Source: Ectobius pallidus
Taxonomy: Eukaryota; Arthropoda; Insecta; Blattodea; Ectobiidae
Assembly (NCBI GenBank): GCA_964059195.1
Contig: CAXKWD010000004.1
Span: 120,562,043-120,626,042, forward strand
DNA: 64,000 bases
Direction: 5' to 3'
Positions within the stretch are counted from its first letter, which is position 1; every line of letters starts with the position of its first letter. Made by a program: the position numbers and the translations under genes. A model generated the notes under the pieces. That model was not told the DNA's origin. It ran no database searches and worked only from the letters and a program-made list of their open reading frames with translations. Below are positions 46,440 to 58,680 of this stretch, one piece after another.

Positions 46440-46944
46440 TACAAGTTGACGCAATATAGAGTAAGATTACCTCCACAACGTCTCTGGGTTTTTACGTATA
46501 TACCTTAGGAGCGAGTCTCACCGCTCGTAGAGTTCCTGGCTAGGGGAGGTAGCTGCACCCTGATTGGATCAGCTCTCCTATCCCACTCCACGTGTTGTCT
46601 GTCTCTCTCGCAGCGGCATCACCTCTCCACTCAACTATTATTGTATTTTCTACGACTGACGACGACATGCTGCATGATGTTCACTCTCTGTCCAGCGGTA
46701 GCTTACTGATCTTACGCGCACCGAATTCGCGCATCTTGGTAACGAGACGTAACGAGAAGCTCGCTGGCTGGGTTTGTCTTCAAGGCCAGAGACTTTGTGG
46801 GAATAATCCAACTCTACCAGTGAACCATTTGTGTAGGCGAAGTACGCAAAATAGTACTAAATCTGACTTGATGGAATTTGAAAATTGTAATTATGACTGC
46901 GTTAAATTTTGGGGGATAAAAGATCAATTGCGCTTTGCTACCAG
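46440..46944 (-). other. Probable leader or LTR of the gag relic
   Basis: Less AT-rich than its surroundings. A 130-aa plus-strand frame overlaps it without any domain. Its assignment rests only on its position upstream of the gag start. Confidence 0.35.
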
Positions 46945-47638
46945 TTTTGTGCTAGTTTTGGACCCATTTGTAAAGATATCATAACATTTTTCTTAGAGGA
47001 ACATTTCCTATGGTGATCCTGGTAGCCATAAATAAATAACAACATAGGTTATGTAACCGAAAAGCTTTAAGTTTATTAATTTCATCTCAATATAGTAATT
47101 TTGTATAGCTGAAGGCTGAAGTTTTAGATGCACGAACAACAGTGCCATAAAACTTTAAGAAAGAATCCCTCAAATAAACCATAAAGATAAAAGTTACAAG
47201 GGCTGAGAACATACAGAATAACAATGGCACCACAACTAAATTAACAGCATGGCCCCCGCAAACAACGCAAAAACATAGCATAAGGCAAATGCAATATTAT
47301 TATGAACTGAGACCTAACTTATAGAAATAGCAAAGCAATCAGCAAATAAACCAAACAGCTGGTGGGTGAAGTTACTTTAACTTAACATAGTAAGATGAAC
47401 AAAACGCGAAACTATGGAACTAAATAGAAACCCACCAGCGCAATAGAAAATTTAGCTATAGATTCTGGATACCTGAAGATTGCATGAAGTAGTTGGAAAT
47501 GCACACAAGTTCCTCCGTCATAGCTTTTTATTGAACTCTCTCAGGCGGTTAACTGACTCCGCGTGAAAGCAGCATACGTCCACATAAACATGAACGGTCA
47601 AATTTAGGAACACGCGAGACAGCGGTTGACGTTGGCAA

Positions 47639-48313
47639 CAGAGTCGTAACGATGGGGGTTTTGGGGATTTGAACCCCCCCCCCACCCCCCCCCCCCCATC
47701 GATTAAAAAAAGGAAAATTGTACAATTTATTTTTGATAACAAATAATGACGTATAAAACATTTGAGTAATATTTTATGTGAATACTATACTATTGTAATA
47801 TTTTCAAACCTTCGACAGTCGTTCACCAAATAAATAACCTGGCACCAGGTTATGATATTTTGCACGTGTTTAGGATTTAGATACTCTCCATCAATAATTA
47901 ATTTAATTCAATTACAGTATGAAATAGGGTGTAGGTGGGTGACAGGTGCGACAGGACAAGAAAGACTGAATGGACTAGCTTTAAATATACACAGAGAAAT
48001 TAGCATTTGCCCTGATGAAGTTCTGAACGACTTGCAAAAACGCCGCGACGCCTGGAATTCAAACTAAATTAAAGTATTGTATTATAGAGTAATAATGTAA
48101 TTTTGAATATGTATTAATTCATTTCATTATTGTGATATATCACCTTTTTAAACATTTGCTTAAAAATTACTTAATATGAGTATAAAGCGTGGGAAGCTTA
48201 AGACTCGTTATTGTGCATCTTAATTTTTTACATTTTCCGGGGGAGGACCCCCGAACCCCCCAGACCCCCCGGATGTTATAACCCCCCATATGGTGGATCT
48301 GGTTATGCCTATG
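47639..48313. mobile_element. hAT transposon, family 2, longest copy with transposase remnant
   Basis: The termini CAGAGTCGTAACGA and GGTTATGCCTATG correspond to those of 32224-32559 and 53798-54069, as do the G/C-run left end and the right 180 bases. The flanks read GTTGGCAA (47631-47638) and GTGGGCAA (48313-48320), a one-mismatch remnant of an 8-bp duplication. It is longer than its relatives by an internal segment coding for a hAT transposase end. Confidence 0.82.
47852..48067 (+). pseudogene. hAT transposase C-terminal (dimerisation) segment
   Basis: The second half of this 71-codon frame reads GQERLNGLALNIHREISICP and then a DEVLNDLQKRR-like end. That is the RLNxLALLxIHRE signature closing hAT transposases of the ZMYM1-like type. 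The first part of the frame is not convincing transposase. The catalytic domain is absent. It is the only coding trace of the element that would mobilise the family 2 copies. Confidence 0.75.
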
Positions 48314-48448
48314 TGGGCAAGAGCAAACAGAAAATAACAGACAAAACGGAAGCAAGATACGTTAGTTTATGAACAGAGATGGGCGAAATATTAGAACAAA
48401 ACAGAGAAATGAGAAAGCCGGTGGCTGCCCAAAATATAACTGGCACAT

Positions 48449-49790
48449 TTTCATGCCTTAATTTCATTTAAGCGCGATACATTGTGTGTATTCGATTATT
48501 TCCTTTTAGTGCACATTTTTATCAGTTAAAGTGTCAAATTTGCTGAATATTGGACTAATTGTTTTCTTATAATTCATTAGATTAATTTCATTTGTGTTCG
48601 ATGGATCCAGTAGAAATGTGTTTGTGCGTGTTATTTGCTGTTGTTTACCTTTACAACGCACACTCAACGTAATTGAATAACGTGGAGAGATTCGAAGAAC
48701 TGCCTCATGCATATTGATTGGAATTTAACCGCGCGTACTATGTGCAATTAATTACCCAAGTTTTCCGAGTGCCGATCATTTAAAAACTGCCCGCATTCTG
48801 TCGGCCTGCTGACTAGATACTCAATGCATCATACGTTATGCATTTTGTTTCATCTTACCGCAGAATTTAAAGCAGCTCTCTTGTTTTGGTAATTTTGGCT
48901 TTGTATATGTTGCTAACTCATGTATAAAACCCCGTTGCTTTCAAGTAAATTCCGTTATTTTACCGAATGTATGTAAACCTCGGAGAACTTGATTTTAGTT
49001 TCACAACTTCGTCATTCAACCACTCAGTTGTTTATGCCACAATAATAGAGGCACCTAAACCAGACTACGCAGAATGTATGTGCCGAATTTTTCGTTTGTA
49101 ATAATCTGGATGTAAGTTGTTCAAGGCAGATGGATGATTATGATGATGATGATGATAATAAAAATATTTTTGTATTTAATCTGGTACACTCTCTTACACT
49201 AAACTAGAGAAAGGATTCAGAAAAAAAAAAGAAACAAATATTTTTCAAAATTACCTCCCAACGGAAGTAGCCCCTATGGACTCGGTATACACACAATGAA
49301 TGTTAGTACACGCTGAAGCATTGCAATTATTAAAATAACACCAACAAAAGAAAGAGAGAGGAGTAACAATAAACAACTAGTTAATATGCAGATGATTATG
49401 AAGGGGTTGTTAAGTTTTTTAGCGCTGTGGTTGCAATGTCATCTTTTAAGGTGGGAGGGACATTTTTCCATAAAGATGATAATGATTTTATGGGTGTAGT
49501 TCCACGTGCTCCAAAAAGAGATCAATAACTCCGATTGTGTCCAGGTCGTATTTGTCCACAAAATAAGGGATTGTAGGTTCATAATTCCTCTTCATTAACT
49601 ACTCTTATATCGAATATCTTAGGTTTTCACGGCCGGAATCTTCAATAACAGACAACTTTCTAGGGATGTAGAACAATTTATTTCTAAATGTTTCGTTCCC
49701 AGCTGCGGGTAACTTCTTCAATGGTAGCTTTTCACACTTCCCAGTCTGAAAAAAAGGTTGATATAGTCAGCATTTTAGACTGAGAAGAGT
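48449..49790. other. Unassigned interval
   Basis: Short (GAT)n at about 49137-49157. No gene recognised. Confidence 0.4.
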
Positions 49791-49900
49791 CGGCCTGAGT
49801 GGCGCAGTCAGTATCATGCTGGCTTTCTGTAACCAAGGTTGCGGCTTCGATCCCGGGCCAGTTCGATGGCATATGAGCTAAAATTATTATTAAACGTGTC
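49790..49900 (+). mobile_element. tRNA-derived SINE head
   Basis: A-box-like GAGTGGCGCAGTCAG and B-box GGCTTCGATCCC are spaced as in a tRNA. The body and target duplication are not defined. Confidence 0.55.
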
Positions 49901-51298
49901 ATACGATTATCCAGCCTTCAAGCTTACTGAATGCCATGCGAAAGAGCCATTACAGCGTTTTTCTAACAAGACTGGTATCGGTATTTTGACATAGACATCT
50001 CTAGGGGCTTGGAGCGACTTGCATTTATTTTATGATAATTATTTTGTAAACAGTACTTCTGTGTCATGTAACATTTATTTTAGAGACGAAATTTTGTGTT
50101 GGCGTACAGTGCGAAACTATACTCTTCCTCCCAGATAGAATAGGATAATTCTCAATTGGTTCATTTGTAACTTTCATTTATTACGTTGTAAACGCAGATG
50201 ATTTCAACACTGATTTAAATTACTTCAAAGCAAATGACCACAACATGCATGTTTACTTACAAACTGCACATATTTTGGAGGAAGCCGCAACATCCTTGAT
50301 TCTGACTAGACTGTCCTATAATATTTTTCAGAAAGAGAAACAACTTGAAGGGTGAAGGTTACTTGGTGTATTGCTGGTTACTGTGAATAACAAAAATGCA
50401 ACGCATTGTTAGAAGCTACAAGAATGGTTTTATGCACCTAGATTTCACCCCCTCTTTCAAGTAAGCTAAATAAAGTACGGTAAATAAAGTTTTTTGTAAC
50501 TTATTTTTAATATATTTTTCTCGCTTCATTATTGCAGGCAACTCACAGGCCCTTTCTTTTACACACCAAATTGATGATGTGTCTCAGCCTTAAGACGGCA
50601 TTACAATTTTCAATTGATTAATATTATTTTAAAGCATTTGTGGGAGAATATACCATGTAGGCCTATATACATATGAATATTATTCCTAACGACAGAAATG
50701 AAAATATAAATATGTAAAATATAATATTGTGAGCATAAAATTAACAGGCTATGTATGAAATTTGAGAATTGGCACGACGGCGCCTTCTAGATGTTCACAC
50801 GATCAATGTTAAATATATTTTTGGATCTTGCCCAGTTATGCATAGCGGTATATATTATTAATTCTCAAAATATCATGCACACTTACTACCTAAGAGAATA
50901 GTTGAGCAGGTTTAGATTTCCGAACTCATTGAAAGGAGTGAATGAAGATATCTCATATTGAACAAAGTCAATATAATTAATTACTTATGACTGCTTCGTT
51001 ATGTTTGTTGCTGTGCATATGTTCATCCATCGAGTGGTAGGCCATATAATCATAGAATGTATTTTGGCATTCAGCTTCACAATCAAAGAAAATCATTCTA
51101 CATTTTAAATTTAAAAAAGGGAACATGAAACAAATTAATAAACAAGAAACACCACTCCCAAGATTTAAATTCCACTTGTTAAGAGAGAAATCTAAATGAA
51201 TAATCATCATCAAATAACCAAACATCTAATCAAATCCGACCATCAAATAACCTAGCCTCTCGTCAGTCTTCATCTTCTCAGATATTGTTCAACGTGAA
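49901..51298. other. Unassigned interval
   Basis: The 82-aa minus frame at 51225-50977 has no family I recognise. Confidence 0.4.
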
Positions 51299-51300
51299 TA

Positions 51301-51807
51301 CAGGGTGTTAATGAATAACACCGAAATATTTTACCTATATATAGAGGGGATTAAGACAAGCAACTTTTTTTAGGATATCTTTTGCTCTATGACGTAAAAT
51401 GTGTATGCTACAGGGCATTAAAGTCATGATGATTTGGTGCTCATAAATCAATAATTACGCGACATAGGGTTAAAATGTTCATTAAATTTACTTCATGCCA
51501 TCCTAGTGATCGATAAAAATCTGACTCTTAATCATTCGTCAATTATAATTAATGTCATAATTAATGTTTCCATAATCTGCTAAATTTACAGACTAATCAC
51601 ATGATTGGTCGCCACTGCATTAGTCTTTTTTTTATTCATAACTTCTGACTACAGTGTTAACAACGAAGTTCCTTTGTTTTCCATTTTTTTCTAATGTTGG
51701 AAGTCAGTGGCGGCCGTGCCCTGGGAGATTTTATGCTGTAACAGGAAAAATTGAATCCACAGGTATTACACAGGTAAAATATTTCGATGGTATTCATTAA
51801 CACCCTG
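51301..51807. mobile_element. mariner-type MITE
   Basis: About 40-bp terminal inverted repeats begin CAGGGTGTTAATGAATA and include GAAATATTTTACCT in both arms (51301-51340, 51768-51807). A TA dinucleotide lies on each side, as for Tc1/mariner insertion. It is 507 bp and non-coding. An apparent hAT-type end, CAGTGGCGGCC at about 51706, lies inside. Confidence 0.8.
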
Positions 51808-51843
51808 TAAAATAGGACTCTTGTTAACAACAAAATTGCATAT

Positions 51844-52474
51844 ATCGTATTTTTCGGACTATAAGACGCTTTGGACCATAAGACGCACCTTGTTTTTAAG
51901 ATAGAAATTGAAAGTAAAAGAAATGTAGTGTGATTATAAACTAAATATGTTAAATATACTTCATTGCATAACCAAATTATAACCTTGTACAATGGAATCA
52001 GTATAAAATCACTTCTCACTTAAAACCTGCGTTGTACGAAAATCTCTTCTGTGCAGGTGTCATTGCGTGAATTTTAACAACTGACCTGATTTCTCATGAA
52101 AGACAGAAAATACTTTACACACTCTAACCCCCAATTCACCCCACAGTAAATGTAACGGGACAAGGCTCTTTAGAGGTCATTCATTGCCTTCATTTAAACC
52201 ATCCGGCGTAGACAGCTCCATCCGTACAAAATAACTCGATATTCTTTTCACTTTGTATACCTGGATTCCAGGTACCCTCATTTTACGATTTTGATAGTGC
52301 TCTTATACACAGTCTTATCGTTTACAACACCTTGTTTATAACTAAGGTATTCCGGCAATATATACCATAATTTTAATTCTTTTTAGTGAACTTCGGACCG
52401 TTAGACGCACCCAACTTTCAAGGCTCTGTTTTCAAAGTAAAAAAGTGCTTCTTATGGTCCGTAAAAAATATGAT
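51844..52474. mobile_element. MITE with TTTTTCGGACTATAAGACGC-type ends
   Basis: The left end CGTATTTTTCGGACTATAAG and the inverted right end ATATTTTTTACGGACCATAAG (near 52474) are imperfect inverted repeats. Both are followed internally by further copies of GGACCATAAGACGCACC-like sequence. It is about 630 bp and non-coding. Superfamily not assigned. Confidence 0.55.
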
Positions 52475-52797
52475 AGGCTAAACAAAAAAATCGTTTAACA
52501 GATGGTGTTAATATAAAAAAATCAGACAAATTGTACCTTCGTTGTTATTCTTTCATTTCTTCATGTTATTTATCGTTTTTAGCACGTATCACTTAACATT
52601 ATTAATGTAAGATGTAAAGACAGAAGTTACACTCGAAGTTCTCATCAGTGCTTCACCCACTGTTTAAAATTCGCATCTAAAGGAGATTCGTAGATGATGT
52701 TTTTAGATTTTTTTTTGTTACTAACATGCTAAATTCGATTAGCACAGAGCGATAAAAAATATGCATTTCTGGGAAAACTAACATTGATTCGGGAAAT

Positions 52798-53204
52798 CTA
52801 TCCGGCGTACGGTTTTAGAAGGCATATGAGCTGAGCCAGTGCGTGCTTGCGTCAGTTGCACTGCTGCCAAGTGTTGCGTTCTCAGCTAATAAGGTGCGGA
52901 GATAGAGGTAAGGAAGGGACATTCGTCGCATCGGTTTGCTTATCCCTCACACGATAACTTGAAACATTACGGTGCAGAAATGTGGCGTTTGGACAGGCTG
53001 CTTCAAAACTTCTTCCCTCTTATATCTACACACATTAAATTGACGAATTTACAATACCATTTTTGGGGGCATGAAAAATAGAAAACTCTATTGCGTCGTG
53101 GATATCTGAACTAGGCAACAGCGCACGACTATGAAGGTTAGTCACGCTAGGCGAGCCCCTACTAGTCCCGCCTCATATGCATTCTAAAACCGTGCGTCGT
53201 ATAG
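52798..53204. mobile_element. MITE with 33-bp terminal inverted repeats
   Basis: The arms 52798-52830 and 53172-53204 match at about 28 of 33 positions and share ACGGTTTTAGAA and GCATATGAG. The inside is less AT-rich than the flanks. No clear target duplication. Confidence 0.7.
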
Positions 53205-53789
53205 CACCACTTAACCTAGTAATCAAATTGTAAATAGTATGGTGAGTAGCCACAGGACATCCATACTTAAATAGTTTAGCTTATTTCGTTACTAAAGCGC
53301 TAAACCCAATTGTGATGATACGAGAAAATTTTACAGTTGAGAGAAATAAAGATGGGTCTGACGAGTAAAGAAGAACGTTTAGAAAGGAACGTATGGTGGT
53401 GCTCATGAATGGCAGATTGTAATATTGATTAGATTGAGGAGAGAACACGCGAATGTAACGCCTGATAACAAGTTTCCAACACATTAAACAGGCGCCTCTA
53501 CTTTCTTCCCAACTTTTAATGCATGTGGGGTTCATTAATCTTTCAACTCTGGCTCTGGTCCAACAAGAAACCAGGTCTTTGCAACTCTATCATATAACAA
53601 ACTATCCACTTAATCTATCTATCGATCTATCTAGCCCTCAAGTATCCACCTATTCCAATTGTAAATATAATTTTCAATAATATATTTACAGATAGAACGT
53701 GAAAGATTGTCGGGTAAATGTTCCTTAATTTCATGGAAACTGTGTTAAAAATCATTTGTAAAATAAATTTCTTTAGTTACTAATTTACT
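53205..53789. other. Unassigned interval
   Basis: The 84-aa minus frame (53535-53281) has no recognisable domain. Confidence 0.4.
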
Positions 53790-53797
53790 ATATCTGA

Positions 53798-54069
53798 CAG
53801 AGGCGTAACGAGGGGGGGGGTTTGGGGGTCTGAACCTTCCCATTGATTAAAAAAGGGAAAAATGTACTATTTATTTCATTATTGTGATATATCACCTTTT
53901 TTAAAAATCTGCTTATAAATTACTTAATATGAGTTTGAAGCGTGGGAAGCTTAAAACTCGTTATTGTGCATCTTAATTTTTTTAATTTTCCGGGGGAGGA
54001 CCCCGGGACCCACCTCCCCAGATGTTATAACCCCCCCCCCCCCATATGGTCGGCCTGGCTACGCCTATG
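53798..54069. mobile_element. Non-autonomous hAT transposon, family 2, copy 3
   Basis: The ends are CAGAGGCGTAACGAGG and GGCTACGCCTATG, with exact 8-bp duplication ATATCTGA at 53790-53797 and 54070-54077. At 272 bp it is the shortest of the three family members. Confidence 0.93.
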
Positions 54070-54329
54070 ATATCTGACATCAACATACCTTCTAATAAGT
54101 CTTAGATGAAGTTCCATTCCACGCATGCCTAATTCCCCTAATTATTGGGGCAGCTATCCCTTGTGGATTTCCTCTCTAGCTACGAGTCCATAACAGAAGT
54201 TTGGCCAGTAAGGTTGGCCATGAAACTATTGATTGTCAATTATCTTCTACCGGTGGTGTATGTTATACAGTAAATTTGAACTGATATTATTTTAAATTAA
54301 TATGGTACAGGATGATTCATGGTATGTAA

Positions 54330-54460
54330 ATATCCAATTCGGCATTTTCCTTTACGACTGGGGAAATCATGAAAAAGACCCATGTCAATTGGTCGGCCAC
54401 CGGGTTTGAACCTGGGACATTCCGAATGCGAGTCTCGGCCACCTCGCTCGGTTGTGTTAG
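54330..54460 (-). mobile_element. tRNA-derived SINE, minus strand
   Basis: On the minus strand an A-box-like GGTGGCCGAGACTCG and a B-box GGTTCAAACCC form a tRNA-like head (about 54450-54385). A body containing TTTCCCCAGTCGTAAAGG follows. Ends not fixed. Confidence 0.6.
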
Positions 54461-55024
54461 AAAGGTCATTTGTGGAAAACCGTTATTGCACGGAAATGTT
54501 AATCTTGATTTCAACCTTAGTGCTTTCTGATTATTATAGCTGAATGCCTTATCATAAGTGCATAAAATAAGCTCTGATAGAATTAACAAACTTACAAATT
54601 TATTGAAACTAAATTATTTTTACGTCTTGATTTCAACATTTAATTACCTTTATTCTGAAGTCATGTTACTGTTACGTGTAGCTTATTTTGTTTCTGACTT
54701 TCTTGTAAGCCTGTATATGTAGCCTATATATACATAATCCTGCTTTGAATGAAATTAATATATCTTCTTTGAACATTTTCGATCAATGTAATCTTATCAG
54801 ATATGTTGGTTCTATTTGATTTACGTATTATAACTACTGTTATTAAATTAGTATTTTCTTTGAGGATGCAGATAATTTTTCAGCACTTTTTACACTTACT
54901 CTGCGCTTACCATAGGCCCTATAGGTAGAGGTAGTATTGTGGTCGACCCCCAAATTCGAAGTTCAGTTTTAAACATAGGTACACGTTTCGAGGTTCTGTG
55001 AATCCAGAAATAATTGTCAATAAC

Positions 55025-55026
<2 letters not shown>
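54461..55026. other. Unassigned interval
   Basis: No gene recognised. Confidence 0.4.
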
Positions 55027-55067
<41 letters not shown>

Positions 55068-55070
55068 CGC
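55027..55070. repeat. (TG)n-(CG)n microsatellite
   Basis: About 16 TG units run directly into five to six GC units, an alternating purine-pyrimidine tract able to adopt Z-DNA. Confidence 0.95.
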
Positions 55071-55171
55071 TGATAGACCACAAAACACAATTTTGATTAG
55101 GTGCAAGCCAGTTCGTGTGCTTTTATTCTGTTCTGCTGTTAGCTTACCTGAATTAAACTATGTCTTATGTG

Positions 55172-55373
55172 TCCGCCGCCGTGAGTGAATTGGTAGTGTG
55201 ACTGCCAGCTACCTGGGCGGCCCGGGTTCGATTCTTGGCCGGGTCGGGGTTTTTACCGAGATGTAACATTTCCTTTCTGTGTCAGGATCTGGGCACCCAA
55301 TGCGGTGGGCCTCACCCCCACGGCTCTGTCCCAGGACAGGACCGGCCTCCGGGCCGAACACTTCATCATCATC
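55172..55373 (+). mobile_element. tRNA-derived SINE with target duplication
   Basis: It has the same tRNA-like head as 41044 (GTCCGCCGCCGTG, B-box GGTTCGATTC) but a different body, and a CATCATCAT tail. The flanks ATGTCTTATGTG (55160-55171) and ATGTCTTTTGTG (55374-55385) match at 11 of 12. Confidence 0.85.
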
Positions 55374-55385
55374 ATGTCTTTTGTG

Positions 55386-57239
55386 CACTGATCACAACAT
55401 GGTAACTCGAATCGATTCGTGGATGGTTGATTCATAGTATGCCGTGATGTCAAAGCTGTCGCGAATCTATCGATGAATTCGTCAACTCTCGTGGGGTTAC
55501 CTATGATAATTTATCGATCCTTTTTCGCCCATTCTCATTCAAGTCTGTAGAAATTCCACCTCGTTTTCGCATTGTGCTCTTTCTTTCAGTACTGTATAAT
55601 TATGGTATATGGTATAACCTTCATAATAACTGTAACAGTTTGGTTTAAGTGTAAGAGAGGAATAGGAATGAAAAGGTTTCGTAACAAAGCATCCACATAA
55701 CAAAAGGATTGAATACTGGCATTTTGTGTAGAAAGGAAACAAGCGTAAGAATATTTCGGACAGTTTTATTAATAACGAGAAAACCATTAATTAGAGATGC
55801 ATCATACATACACTAAAATAAAACATATTAAATCAGCTTTAATCTAATATAGTCCATTCCAAAGTCAGCGTATAGGTTAATGAATAAAGTATATTTTATC
55901 AAATTCTTCGGTCAATTATAATCACTCGAGAGGTATACTGACATCAAAATGAGCAGAAAAATATAGCGAAGAATAATAGCGAATAAAATAATATATTGAA
56001 AGAAAATGCTAGAAACTATAAAGACTTTTAGTTAAACAATAGGACAGCGACTTTTAATTCAAAATCTAGCTTCCATAGTCCGATAAACCAACAATCACGT
56101 TGCCTGAGACTATCAAAATATCGTATATTAAGCTGAATACCTCAACAGAACTACCGACATATTAATAAATTTGACTGAACTAAAGACAATTATTGTGGTC
56201 TATTTGAATCGACCAACGAATACTAGTGCCCCTTGTGTATCCTATATTTGTTCACTACCTTGCACCGCCTCCAGTGTTCCCCATCACCGTGTTTGTACAC
56301 AGAACCCTGAGACCACAAGAGTCCATCATAAGCTCTACGGCAAAATTGCATCTTTGCCTATTTTATCCAGACCCTATATTATAATAGGCCGGCAGATGAT
56401 ACACGCACGGTCCTAAGCGGTCATATAACTAACTTTAATTTTACCTAATAATTTTTATCCACCATGGAAACTGGATTTAAAATTAAGATTTGACTTGACG
56501 TGACATTATATATGAGATATTCTTACAAAACTGTAATTTTCCTCTAAATATAAAAATGACACCTGTTGTATCCCAACAAAACAGTGGTACAGCTCCAATG
56601 AACTCATTACCTTGTTTGTTATAATTATCTTCAGTTATCAAACCCAAAACCGTTTATGACAAAAAATAAAAGGTAATAAATGTGACATTTCGACACATAT
56701 GATGTATTGTAAAAGTGCGTCCGTCTGATTCTATAATCATTTGCCAACCTACCTACCTACTTAGATTCAACCGTCTATCTAACCAATTAAATATCAACCA
56801 GTTAATGATTAGCTAATTATTCTAGTTCTAACATACCAAAAGATGTAATAAGGTCTTCTTCTTAAATACGAGATAGATATCTAAGATAGTAAATTATTTT
56901 AGTTCCTTACTGGCCAGTTAGCTGTCTTCAAGCCTCTCCAGAAATCTTACCAGCTAGCTCCCTAAGTAGCTAACCTTTGATCTAACTACGTTGTTATTTG
57001 AGTGTTTATTTACTTTAACTATTTATCATGGACATATCTATCTTATTATCCATCTTGATTCAATACAGTATTTATACCCTTCTGTATTGGCTCTCCAGCC
57101 TTTAGGAGGTCACTCGAACAAAGCGACGGATTTGTGCCTTGGACACAGAGTACACAGAATTTCTGTATGCACCATGGAACATAACGCTCGGAAACGCAAT
57201 TAACTGAGCTTAGAATATACCACTGTACTACAAATCTCC
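55386..57239. other. Unassigned interval
   Basis: The 81-aa plus frame at 56171-56416 is Cys/Pro/Thr-rich but has no domain I can name. No repeats recognised. Confidence 0.4.
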
Positions 57240-58680
57240 TATTGCTGTCATACATTGCCTCCAGATATATTACTGCACCCTTTGCTTCATTTATAGAACT
57301 AAAATTCATTTTCAACCATGCTAAACGAGAAACCTCTAGAACCATTAGAACAAAGAATCGAAACTATTTTAAAGACAAAGTAAATGAATTAGAGGTAAAT
57401 AGTAAAGGCAAACATATTAGGGATCTCAAGGAATAAATGAGTTCAAGAAAGTTTTCAGCCTAGAACAAATATAATTCAGGGCACTATACTCGCGGCTCCG
57501 AATAATATTTTGAATAGGCGGACATTTTTCTTGAATCAATTATTAAATGTACATGGAGATGTCCAAAGAGTGAAAATTGTAATATTAACAGCAGAGGCGT
57601 TCGTTGCTGAACCAACCCTCACAGAAGTAGAAACAGCTATAGGTAAACTAAAAACCAGGCGTTGGCCAAATTCCAGCAGAATTAATTAAGACAGGTGTAA
57701 ATAGATTAAACTCAGAGATCCATATACTCATTCTTCAGATTTGGAGAACTGCAATGGAATGGAAAGGATCTATTATTATATCGATCCATAGAAAAGGAGA
57801 TAGGGCCGAATGTAATAACTATCGAGGAATTTCTCTCTAATCAACATTATACAAAATTTTTCTAATACACTTCTGTCAAGATTTTAGCCGATTTTAGCTT
57901 ATACAAATGATGTTCGTCTGCTGGTTGATGACATAAACACAATCGAGTGAAATACAGATAGTCTTTTCGATGCTTATAGGATTGTTGGATTGGAAATTAA
58001 TACAGAAAATAATTAATACATGGTCATTAACCTCAAAATAATGCACTACAAGATATTAGAATTGTTAGAACAAGTGGAGAAATTCAAATATCTGGGAGCA
58101 GTAATTACAGATGCAAATAATGTAAAGGTAGAAGTTAAGTGTAGACTCAAATCAGGAAATACCTGTTTTTATGCTGTTCAGAAACTCTCATCTAATCTTC
58201 TTCTGTCCAGAAATCTAAAAATAAAAATTTATAAGACAATTATCCTGCCGGTTGTATTATATGGACGTGAGACAAAGTCGCTTACTCTTTGGGAAGAACA
58301 TAATCTGAGAGTGTTCGAAAACAGGGTGCTTAGGAAAATATTTGGGCTTAAGAGAGATGAGAATGGAGACTGGAGAAAACTGCACAACGACGAGCATCAT
58401 AACCTGTACTCGTGACCGGATATAGTAAGGAGGATGAAATGGGCTCGACATGTTGCGCGCATGGGGGAGGAAAGACATATTATCTCAAAAATATTGACTG
58501 GGAGACCCGAAGTGAAAATACCACTTGAAAGACTTAAACGTAGGTCGGAGGACAATGTTAGGATAGATTTTACTAAGTAGGATTTGCGAGGGATGGTTGG
58601 ATGGAGTTAGCACAGAATAGAGTTGAATGGCAGGCACAGGTAAGAGCGGCAATGAATCTCCGGGTTTCATCAAATAGATA
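57240..58680 (+). pseudogene. RTE-like endonuclease-reverse transcriptase LINE, degenerate with internal deletion
   Basis: The plus strand shows the successive blocks of this insect LINE family. The linker TIRTKNRNYFKDKVNELE is near 57350. RT entry blocks EPTLTEVETA, IPAELI-like and NNYRGIS run to about 57840. A decayed VDDIN remnant of the YADD region is at about 57920, so most of the RT palm is deleted between them. The 131-aa frame 58020-58415 follows, with VEKFKYLGAVITDA, ILPVVLYGRET, LRVFENRVLRKIFG and WRKLHNDE. Beyond a stop come RMKWARHVARMGEERH and a closing RAAMNLRVSSN at about 58675. Several stops and frameshifts are present. Confidence 0.85.

Larger units (their letters stand above)
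46945..48448. repeat. Dispersed 840-bp repeat, copy 2, split by a hAT insertion
   Basis: It matches 42065-42905 on both sides of 47639-48313. Copy 1 therefore acts as an approximate empty-site reference and shows that the hAT element entered a pre-existing repeat. Confidence 0.7.

Noticed and set aside
46592..46984. 130-aa plus-strand ORF
   Set aside because: It spans the presumed leader/LTR of a gag relic and runs into the dispersed repeat; no signal peptide, domain or splice context.
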